Assembly (NCBI GenBank): GCA_014378125.1 | Contig: JACMOG010000999.1 | Location: forward strand, 1 to 5,337 | Length of the DNA: 5,337 bases | Source: Vitreoscilla sp. | GTDB lineage: Bacteria > Pseudomonadota > Gammaproteobacteria > Burkholderiales > Burkholderiaceae | Reading direction: 5' to 3' | In this document: piece after piece, positions 1 through 5,337 of the stretch | How positions within the stretch are numbered: position 1 is the first letter of the stretch | How the letters are laid out: each line of letters opens with the position of its first letter | Notes under the pieces: generated by a model | Seen by the model: only the letters and a program-made list of their open reading frames with translations | What the model was told of the DNA's origin: nothing | The model's database searches: none | Program-made: the position numbers and the translations under genes

Positions 1-1
1 C

Positions 2-109
2 GCCTCGCGTTCGAGCAAGTCGACCACGCCCGCCACGACGACGACCGCCTCGAACACGCCCACCCATCCGGTGTCGGCTACCGACCCGTCGCAGCACGTC
101 GAGCAGTAA
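2..109 (+). CDS. C-terminal end of an unidentified protein (partial, 5' end outside window)
   Basis: The frame beginning at base 2 is open to a TAA at 107-109 and gives 35 residues that end in PSQHVEQ. Nearly every codon in this frame ends in G or C, as in the clear genes of the window, which is why I prefer it to the other two frames. The tail is rich in Ser, Thr, Pro and Ala (a TTPATTTTASNTPT stretch), so it is probably a disordered C-terminus. I do not recognise the protein and no domain is visible. The stop codon lies in the first copy of a 17-bp tandem repeat, and an intrinsic terminator follows 37 bases later, which supports the end of a rightward transcription unit here. Confidence 0.6.
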   Translation, partial: ASRSSKSTTPATTTTASNTPTHPVSATDPSQHVEQ

Positions 110-127
110 GGCACGTCGAGCAGCAAG
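94..127. repeat. Two tandem 17-bp direct repeats spanning a stop codon
   Basis: GCACGTCGAGCAGTAAG (94-110) is followed immediately by GCACGTCGAGCAGCAAG (111-127). The copies differ at one base, T107 against C124. The TAA stop of the upstream reading frame uses T107, so the first copy ends the protein and the second is untranslated in that frame. Because 17 is not a multiple of three, loss or gain of a copy would shift or extend the C-terminus. A slippage-type duplication is the simplest origin. Confidence 0.85.
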
Positions 128-145
128 CCTCGCGGGACGAGCGGC

Positions 146-174
146 AAGGGCGCGGCGATGGCCGCGCCTTTTTT
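146..174 (+). terminator. Rho-independent terminator of the upstream gene
   Basis: GGCGCGGC (149-156) and GCCGCGCC (161-168) form a perfect 8-bp stem around a GATG loop. The 3' arm is followed directly by six T residues (169-174), and the A residues at 146-147 can extend the stem into the T tract. This is the canonical intrinsic terminator arrangement for rightward transcription. It lies 36 bases after the stop at 107-109 and separates that unit from the hydrolase gene. Confidence 0.9.
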
Positions 175-209
175 CGTTCGCCGCCCCGCCCGTCGCGCGG
201 GCCGTGCCT

Positions 210-227
210 CCCCTGAACAGGGGTTCA
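210..227. promoter_or_regulatory. Overlapping inverted repeats upstream of the hydrolase promoter (possible operator)
   Basis: CCCCTG-AA-CAGGGG (210-223) is a perfect 6+6 inverted repeat. It overlaps a second one, TGAAC-AGGG-GTTCA (214-227, the last G of the spacer shared with the right arm of the first). It ends 13 bases before the candidate -35 element at 241, a position where a regulator could bind. I know of no specific regulator for this sequence, so its role as an operator is inference. Confidence 0.3.
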
Positions 228-240
228 TGGACGGCCGGCG

Positions 241-268
241 TTGACTCGCGGCTACATTTGGATACGAT
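241..268 (+). promoter_or_regulatory. Candidate sigma70 promoter of the alpha/beta hydrolase gene
   Basis: TTGACT (241-246, five of six matches to TTGACA) is followed after 16 bases by TACGAT (263-268, four of six matches to TATAAT). The local A+T content is higher than in the surroundings. Transcription would start near 275, leaving a leader of about 50 bases before the ATG at 326. The leader can form short hairpins (CTGACA 279-284 with TGTCAG 294-299, or GCCCT 287-291 with AGGGC 298-302), whose significance is unknown. Confidence 0.5.
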
Positions 269-325
269 GAAATCGGATCTGACACCGCCCTCATGTCAGG
301 GCAGCGATCCGGGAGGCAACGGCGC

Positions 326-1255
326 ATGATCACTTCGGCATCGTCATCCACGACGGCCCTGTCGGCCGCCGAGCGCGCGCAAGTCCAGCGCGCCAACGTG
401 TCCGGGCTGCACCCGGTGGTGTTCGTGCACGGCCTGTGGCTGCTGCCCAGCAGCTGGCAGCGCTGGGCCGAGGTGTTCGAGGAGGCCGGCTACATCGCCC
501 TCACACCCGACTGGCCCGACGACCCCGCCACCGTGGCCGAGGCCAACGCCCATCCCGACGTGATGGCCAACAAGACGGTGGGCCAGGTGGCCGACCACTT
601 CTCCGCGCTCATCGCGCAGCTGGAGCGCAAGCCGGCCGTCATCGGCCACTCGTTCGGCGGCCTGCTGGCCCAGATCCTGGCGGGACGCGGCCAGTCGGCG
701 GTCACCGTGGCCATCGATCCGGCGCCGTTCCGCGGCGTGCTGCCGTTGCCGTTCTCGGCGCTGAAGGCGTCGTGGCCCGTGCTGGGCAACCCCGCCAACC
801 GCAATCGCGCGGTGCCGCTCAGCGTCGAGCAGTTCCGCTACGCGTTCGCCAACGCGGTGAGCGAGGACGAGGCGCGCGAGCTGCATCGCACCTATGCCGT
901 GCCGGCGTCCGGCGCGCCGCTGTTCCAGGCCGCCACGGCCAACCTCAACCCGTGGACCGAGGCGCAGGTGGACACGCTCAACCACGAGCGCGGCCCGCTG
1001 CTGATCGTGTCGGGGCAGAAGGACAACACGGTGCCGTGGTCCATCGCCAACGCGTCGTTTCGGCAGCAGCAACTCAACTCGGGCCTCACCGAGATCGTCG
1101 AGATGCCCGACCGCGGCCACTCGCTCACCATCGACAGCGGCTGGCGCGAGGTGGCCGACACGGCGCTCGCGTTCGTGCGCCGCTTCGCGGTGGCCGACGC
1201 CTTCGAGTCGGCCTATCTTTTCGACGAGGAAGTGGATCGGCGCGTGGCGGCCTGA
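326..1255 (+). CDS. Alpha/beta-fold hydrolase (serine hydrolase, substrate unknown)
   Basis: This 309-residue protein has a complete alpha/beta hydrolase signature. VVFVHGLW at residues 31-38 supplies the oxyanion-hole HG, GHSFGG at 107-112 carries the nucleophile Ser109, SGQKDNTVP at 229-237 gives the likely acid Asp233, and DRGHSLTID at 262-270 gives the catalytic His265. Residues 135-171 hold a Pro-rich cap-like insert containing GNPANRNRAVPLS. No signal peptide or membrane segment is visible, so it is probably cytoplasmic. I chose the ATG at 326 over the in-frame ATG at 293 because GGGAGG at 311-316 lies nine bases before it, while 293 has no Shine-Dalgarno site. The gene has its own promoter, follows a terminator and converges on the endonuclease V-like gene with only nine bases between the stops. 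Family members include esterases, lipases and haloperoxidase-like enzymes, so I make no substrate call. Confidence 0.9.
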   Translation: MITSASSSTTALSAAERAQVQRANVSGLHPVVFVHGLWLLPSSWQRWAEVFEEAGYIALTPDWPDDPATVAEANAHPDVMANKTVGQVADHFSALIAQLERKPAVIGHSFGGLLAQILAGRGQSAVTVAIDPAPFRGVLPLPFSALKASWPVLGNPANRNRAVPLSVEQFRYAFANAVSEDEARELHRTYAVPASGAPLFQAATANLNPWTEAQVDTLNHERGPLLIVSGQKDNTVPWSIANASFRQQQLNSGLTEIVEMPDRGHSLTIDSGWREVADTALAFVRRFAVADAFESAYLFDEEVDRRVAA

Positions 1256-1270
1256 GGCCCCGCGTCAGGC
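1250..1270. terminator. Short hairpin spanning the convergent stop codons (weak bidirectional terminator candidate)
   Basis: GCCTGA (1250-1255) and TCAGGC (1265-1270) form a 6-bp inverted repeat with a nine-base loop. The arms contain the stop codons of the two convergent genes, so the symmetry may simply reflect two TGA stops preceded by GCC. There is no T tract on either side, so intrinsic termination would be inefficient. An overlapping alternative, GGCCT-G-AGGCC, lies at 1249-1259. Confidence 0.25.
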
Positions 1271-1771
1271 GTCGACACTGCCCTTGGCGATTCGCGCCGC
1301 CAGCTTCATCAGCGTCGGAAGGCGCTTGCGCCCGTGCATCGTGCGCACGCGCGCCTTCGCGGCGCCCAGGTCGATGCCGGCGCAGGTGATCACCAGCGCG
1401 GCCGTCTCTTCCTCGCGGTAGATCTCGAACTGCTCGGGCGTGTCCTTGGACCCGCTCTTCGACACCCCGATCACCGCGGCGCGACCGCCCAGCGTGTCGT
1501 GCAGCCGGCGGCCGAGGCCGGGCGTCTCCTGCGCGTCGAGGTGCACGAAGCCGTCCATCACGATCGCCTCGGGCTGCAGGCCGTTGGCGTCGAGCAGCTG
1601 CACCAGCCACGGCAGCGCGCGCAGGTCGAGTTCGCCCTTGGCGGGCTTCTCCACATGCCCGATGCGCAGCGAATAGTTCTTGGTGCCCTCCGGGGCGGCC
1701 CAGTCGTCGAACGCGACGGCGGCGACCAGGGCGTGATCGCCGTGGATCTGGAAGTCCATGACCAGTTTCAT
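1265..1771 (-). CDS. Short, divergent endonuclease V-like protein
   Basis: This 168-residue protein follows the RNase H-like fold of endonuclease V, which in E. coli (Nfi, about 220 residues) cuts DNA near deoxyinosine. VMDF (residues 4-7) matches the first strand with catalytic Asp (D6 for E. coli D35), VMDGFVH (71-77) matches VDGHGISH (D73 for D110), IGVSKS (101-106) matches IGVAKK (K105 for K139), and LVITCAGIDLGAAKARVRT (126-144) matches the last strand and helix. The E. coli FREYP motif with catalytic E89 aligns without gaps to LRALP (50-54), placing Ala52 at the Glu position. About 30 N-terminal residues are also missing. Catalysis is therefore uncertain; it may be a divergent nuclease or a nucleic-acid binder. 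It starts at the ATG complementary to 1769-1771, with only a weak ribosome site, 28 bases after the preceding gene, so it is probably cotranscribed with that gene and paaY. Confidence 0.75.
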   Translation of the reverse strand: MKLVMDFQIHGDHALVAAVAFDDWAAPEGTKNYSLRIGHVEKPAKGELDLRALPWLVQLLDANGLQPEAIVMDGFVHLDAQETPGLGRRLHDTLGGRAAVIGVSKSGSKDTPEQFEIYREEETAALVITCAGIDLGAAKARVRTMHGRKRLPTLMKLAARIAKGSVDA

Positions 1772-1799
1772 GGACGCATTGTCGCAGCGCCCGCCTTGC

Positions 1800-2171
1800 T
1801 CAGCGCGAGCGGCTGCGCGGCCAGCGGCCGGCGGCCTGCAGCGGCGCGATGGCGTTGGCGAAAGTCTCGCCCACCTCGATGACCAGGTGCAGGATCGCGG
1901 CCGAGTCGGGGCCGGTCTTCAGGCCCGCGCGCGCCTCGACGATGCGCTTGCGCAGGCTGGCGAGCTGCACCGGGATCTCCACCGGCGGCGTCACGGCGCG
2001 CAGGGCGGGCAGCTTGGCGATGAGGGCGAAGAGGTCTTCGCGCGCGTCGAGCAGGCGCGAGATGGCCATGGCGGTAGGCTGCTCGTAGCGCGCCGTCTCG
2101 ACCAGCTCGACCAGGTCCTTCGCGCTCGCGCCGAACTCATCCACGACTGCCTCGAACTCACGCTGATCCAT
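1800..2171 (-). CDS. Hypothetical helical protein of 123 residues in the paaY operon
   Basis: I do not recognise this protein. It starts MDQREFEAVVDEFG and looks mostly alpha-helical, with a central Pro-rich break (AVTPPVEIPVQ, residues 59-69) separating two helical halves and a basic tail (GRWPRSRSR, 115-123). It has no Cys, no signal peptide and no clear membrane span. I chose the ATG complementary to 2169-2171 over the in-frame ATG at 2198 because GGGAG (complement of 2177-2181) sits five bases upstream of it. Codon use matches the neighbours and supports a real gene. It lies 82 bases downstream of paaY and 28 bases upstream of the endonuclease V-like gene, all on the minus strand, so the three are likely one transcript. 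Its function, and any link to phenylacetate, is unknown. Confidence 0.75.
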   Translation of the reverse strand: MDQREFEAVVDEFGASAKDLVELVETARYEQPTAMAISRLLDAREDLFALIAKLPALRAVTPPVEIPVQLASLRKRIVEARAGLKTGPDSAAILHLVIEVGETFANAIAPLQAAGRWPRSRSR

Positions 2172-2253
2172 CGTTGCTCCCGGGCTGAAGGCCTGCATTG
2201 TGCCGCCATCCGAGGATGCGCCAGCAACGGCGCGCCGGCAAGGGATGGGGACG

Positions 2254-2862
2254 TCAGTCGGCCGCGCGTTTCGTGGCCACCAGCGGCTGCACGCCGCCCG
2301 TATCCAGCCGCCGACGGCCGGGCTCCTCGGCCGTGAGCGGATCGCATTCCTTCATCGTGGCCAGGCAGCGCTCGGTGAGGCGCTGGTAGGTGGCCGTGCC
2401 CTCGCGCTTCCAGTCGAGCTCCTGGTCGGTCAGCTCGCGCAGGATCTTCGCCGGCACGCCCGCGGCCAGCGAGCGTGCCGGCACCTTCAGGCCTGCACGC
2501 ACGAAGGCGCTGGCGGCCACGAAGGCGCCGGGGCCGATCTCCGCCTCGTCCATCACCACGGCGTTCATGCCCACCAGCGCGTCTGCGCGCACCACGCAGC
2601 CGTGCAGCACCGCGCCGTGGCCGATGTGCGCGTTGTCCTCCAGCAGCGTGTCCGAAGCCGGGAAGCCGTGGATCACGCAGGTGTCCTGCACGTTGCAGCC
2701 GGTCTTGAGCACGATGCGGCCGAAGTCGCCGCGCAGGCTGGCGCACGGCCCGATGTACGCGCCGGGGCCGATCACCACGTCGCCGATGAGCACGGCCGTC
2801 GGGTGGACGTAGGCCGTGGGGTCGACCACGGGGCGCAGGCCGTCGATCTCGTAGCAGGGCAT
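2254..2862 (-). CDS. paaY: PaaY, gamma-carbonic-anhydrase-like thioesterase of the phenylacetate pathway
   Basis: This 202-residue protein is a left-handed beta-helix of hexapeptide repeats in the gamma-carbonic anhydrase superfamily; E. coli PaaY is nearly the same length. It opens [20 protein letters not shown] and continues with [14 protein letters not shown] and LRGDFGRI. The probable zinc ligands are His65 (CVIHG), His82 and His87 ([11 protein letters not shown], residues 78-88). The C-terminal [23 protein letters not shown] (residues 144-166) and a tail ending in [12 protein letters not shown] are typical of PaaY rather than of generic carbonic anhydrases. PaaY hydrolyses CoA thioesters of pathway intermediates and so prevents CoA trapping. 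The ATG complementary to 2860-2862 follows GAGGAAG (complement of 2869-2875) by six bases. It is divergent from paaG across a shared operator. All predicted metal ligands are present. Confidence 0.93.
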   Translation of the reverse strand: MPCYEIDGLRPVVDPTAYVHPTAVLIGDVVIGPGAYIGPCASLRGDFGRIVLKTGCNVQDTCVIHGFPASDTLLEDNAHIGHGAVLHGCVVRADALVGMNAVVMDEAEIGPGAFVAASAFVRAGLKVPARSLAAGVPAKILRELTDQELDWKREGTATYQRLTERCLATMKECDPLTAEEPGRRRLDTGGVQPLVATKRAAD

Positions 2863-2892
2863 GGGTGTCTTCCTCGGGTAAAGGGCATGGAC

Positions 2893-2921
2893 TTGCGTTT
2901 GGTCAACGCGGAGTCTAAGAT
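2893..2921 (+). promoter_or_regulatory. Candidate promoter of paaG-paaI-paaK
   Basis: TTGCGT (2893-2898) and TAAGAT (2916-2921) are separated by 17 bases. The -35 is poor (three of six matches) and the -10 fair (four of six). The predicted start, near 2928, falls inside the PaaR palindrome, so bound repressor would block initiation. The leader to the GTG at 3019 is then about 90 bases. Its -10 overlaps that of the leftward paaY promoter. Confidence 0.45.
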
Positions 2922-2940
2922 TAACCGACCGGTCGGTCAA
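2912..2940 (-). promoter_or_regulatory. Candidate promoter of paaY and the genes after it
   Basis: Read on the minus strand, TTGACC (complement of 2935-2940, five of six matches) is followed after 17 bases by TAGACT (complement of 2912-2917, four of six matches). The spacer and -35 are covered by the PaaR palindrome, which would explain repression. Transcription would start near 2905, about 43 bases before the paaY ATG. Confidence 0.45.
2921..2940. promoter_or_regulatory. PaaR operator (TetR-family repressor site) between paaY and paaG
   Basis: TTAACCGACCGGTCGGTCAA is an imperfect 20-bp palindrome whose central 14 bases, ACCGACCGGTCGGT (2924-2937), are perfectly symmetric. This closely resembles the operator reported for TetR-family PaaR in beta-proteobacteria, where phenylacetyl-CoA releases the repressor. 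Its position between divergent paa genes fits that role. The paaR gene is not in the window, so the link to its regulator is inferred from motif and context. Confidence 0.85.
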
Positions 2941-3018
2941 AGAATCGATCAACCAGCCCGCAGCGGGTGGGGGAGACAACCCTTTTTCCTGCGCAAACTT
3001 CGAACCAGAGGCCCGCCC

Positions 3019-3837
3019 GTGCCAGACACCATCCTCCTGTCCTCGCCTGACGCGCTCGTGCTGGTCGCCCAGCGCGGCGCGGTGCGCACGCTCACGCTCA
3101 ATCGTCCCGCGGCGCTCAACAGCTTCACGCAGGACATGCACGCCGAGCTGCGCGCCGCGCTCGACCACATCGCCGTCAACCCCCAGGTGCGCGCGGTCGT
3201 GACCACCGGCGCCGGCCGCGGCTTCTGCGCGGGGCAGGACCTGAACGACCCGGGCATGGCGCCGGGTGCCGACGGCAAGCCCGACATCGGCGCCGTCATC
3301 GAGGCCCACTACCGCCCGCTGGCGATGCGCCTGCAGGCGTTGCCGGTGCCGGTCGTCTGCGCCGTCAACGGCGTGGCCGCCGGCGCGGGCGCCAACTTCG
3401 CGCTGTGCTGCGACATCGTGCTGGCCGCGCGCTCGGCCAGCTTCATCCAGGCATTCTCGAAGATCGGGTTGATCCCCGACTGCGGTGGCACCTGGCTGCT
3501 GCCGCGCCTGGTGGGCCGCTCGCGCGCGCTGGCGCTGGCGCTCACCGGCGACAAGCTGTCGGCCGCCGACGCCGAGCGATTCGGCCTCATCTGGCAGGCC
3601 GTCGACGACGCCGACCTGGCCACGCAGGCGCAGGCGCTGGCCGACAAGCTTGCCGCGCTGCCGTCGAAGGCGCTGGTGGCCACGCGGCACGCGCTCGATG
3701 CGTCGCAGTCGCTGACGCTGGAAGAGGCGCTGGCGCTCGAGGCCCGCGTGCAGGGCGAGCTGGGCCGCGCGCACGACTTCTCCGAAGGCGTGGCCGCGTT
3801 CACGCAGAAGCGTCCCGCGGCGTTCAAGGACCGCTGA
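3019..3837 (+). CDS. paaG: PaaG, enoyl-CoA isomerase of phenylacetate degradation (crotonase superfamily)
   Basis: PaaG converts ring-1,2-epoxyphenylacetyl-CoA to oxepin-CoA and also shifts double bonds in the later beta-oxidation-like steps. The 272-residue product is close to E. coli PaaG (262). Crotonase hallmarks are [12 protein letters not shown] (25-36), [15 protein letters not shown] (63-77), which contributes the CoA-binding and oxyanion region, [10 protein letters not shown] (117-126) with the second oxyanion segment, and [18 protein letters not shown] (146-163), whose Asp154 matches the proposed catalytic Asp. The C-terminal [15 protein letters not shown] is typical. I chose GTG at 3019 because AGAGG (3007-3011) lies seven bases upstream and homology begins there. 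An in-frame ATG at 2887 would put the operator and promoter inside the gene. Its stop overlaps the paaI start by one base (TGATG), implying translational coupling. Confidence 0.93.
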   Translation: MPDTILLSSPDALVLVAQRGAVRTLTLNRPAALNSFTQDMHAELRAALDHIAVNPQVRAVVTTGAGRGFCAGQDLNDPGMAPGADGKPDIGAVIEAHYRPLAMRLQALPVPVVCAVNGVAAGAGANFALCCDIVLAARSASFIQAFSKIGLIPDCGGTWLLPRLVGRSRALALALTGDKLSAADAERFGLIWQAVDDADLATQAQALADKLAALPSKALVATRHALDASQSLTLEEALALEARVQGELGRAHDFSEGVAAFTQKRPAAFKDR

Positions 3838-4274
3838 TGTCCGACGTCCAGGCCATCGCCGAGCGCGTGCGCGACCACCTGTGGGCCACCGACCGCGCGT
3901 CGCAAGGCATGGGCATGCGCGTGGCGGCCATCGGTCCCGGCAGCTGCACCATGACCATGACCGTGCGCGAGGACATGCTCAACGGCTACGGCACCTGCCA
4001 GGGCGGCCTGCTGTCGGCGCTGGCCGACTCGTGCTTCGCGTTCGCGTGCAACGCATGCAACCAGATCACCGTGGCCTCGGGCTTCAACGTCGAGATCGTG
4101 GCGCCGGGCCGCCTGGGCGACGTGCTCACGGCCACGGCCGTCGAGGTGAGCAAGTCCGGCCGCATGGGCGTCTACGACGTCGACGTGCGCAACCAGCGCG
4201 ACGAGCGCGTGGTCGCCTTCCGCGGCCGCTCCTACACGATGAAAGGCAAGCCCGTGCTTGCAGATCAAGACTGA
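3837..4274 (+). CDS. paaI: PaaI-like hotdog-fold thioesterase with an altered active site
   Basis: PaaI is a hotdog-fold acyl-CoA thioesterase that rescues CoA from hydroxyphenylacetyl-CoA dead ends in the phenylacetate pathway. The product is 145 residues, the usual length. Recognisable segments are [13 protein letters not shown] (38-50), [11 protein letters not shown] (62-72), [23 protein letters not shown] (79-101), [10 protein letters not shown] (111-120) and FRGRSY (128-133). The active-site loop, NGHQSCHGG in E. coli, reads NGYGTCQGG here (49-57). The catalytic His (E. coli His52) is therefore Gln55, and the preceding His is Tyr51. Asn49 and Asp64 (E. coli Asn46 and Asp61) are kept. Activity may be reduced, or the base may be a sequencing error (CAC to CAG). 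The start overlaps the paaG stop by one base, and paaK begins one base after its stop. Confidence 0.85.
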   Translation: MSDVQAIAERVRDHLWATDRASQGMGMRVAAIGPGSCTMTMTVREDMLNGYGTCQGGLLSALADSCFAFACNACNQITVASGFNVEIVAPGRLGDVLTATAVEVSKSGRMGVYDVDVRNQRDERVVAFRGRSYTMKGKPVLADQD

Positions 4275-4275
4275 C

Positions 4276-5337
<1,062 letters not shown>

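Noticed and set aside
436..1389. Second long plus-strand frame overlapping the hydrolase gene
   Set aside because: It is Arg- and Gly-rich, out of frame with the clear catalytic motifs of the hydrolase, and extends antisense into the endonuclease V-like gene.
2965..2987. Possible attenuator in the paaG leader: GGGT and ACCC followed by five T residues
   Set aside because: The stem is only about four pairs with a ten-base loop, too weak to call a terminator or attenuator.
2200..3018. Upstream extension of the paaG frame to 545 codons
   Set aside because: The extra part is antisense to paaY and would run through the PaaR operator. PaaG homology begins at the GTG at 3019, which has its own ribosome site.
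2863..3774. Upstream extension of the paaY frame to 506 codons
   Set aside because: The extension is antisense to paaG and lacks family features. The ATG at 2862 has a good ribosome site and matches the PaaY N-terminus.

Overview
The window is GC-rich DNA (third codon positions almost all G or C) that looks like a beta-proteobacterial chromosome. Its best match from memory is Burkholderiales, probably Comamonadaceae or a relative. The evidence is the codon usage, the protein sequences and a TetR-type PaaR operator in front of a paaG-paaI-paaK cluster. The assignment rests on protein resemblance recalled without a database search.

Layout. Bases 1-109 are the last codons of an unidentified gene with a Ser/Thr/Pro-rich C-terminus; its stop codon lies inside a 17-bp tandem duplication and is followed by a strong intrinsic terminator (146-174). 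Bases 175-325 hold a plausible sigma70 promoter and a palindrome in front of an alpha/beta hydrolase gene (326-1255). Three leftward genes follow, converging on the hydrolase: paaY (2254-2862), a small protein of unknown function (1800-2171) and a short, divergent endonuclease V-like protein (1265-1771), in that transcription order. Rightwards from a shared control region (about 2893-2940) run paaG (3019-3837), paaI (3837-4274) and paaK (from 4276, running off the right edge).

How it works together. The right half belongs to aerobic phenylacetate catabolism through CoA thioesters. PaaK activates phenylacetate to phenylacetyl-CoA, PaaG isomerises the ring epoxide to an oxepin and also acts in the later beta-oxidation-like steps, and PaaI and PaaY are thioesterases that release CoA from dead-end intermediates. 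The ring epoxidase PaaABCDE is not in the window. A near-perfect palindrome, ACCGACCGGTCGGT, sits between paaY and paaG and overlaps candidate promoters for both directions, which is the arrangement expected for PaaR repression relieved by phenylacetyl-CoA.

Nothing here looks like a wholly new system. The most notable points are an in-frame TAG in paaK at 4699-4701, replacing a conserved Tyr codon while the rest of the gene remains readable; replacement of the catalytic His of PaaI by Gln; and an endonuclease V-like protein whose catalytic Glu position holds Ala. The paaI and paaK changes could mean decay of this operon copy or errors in the assembly; the sequence alone cannot decide.
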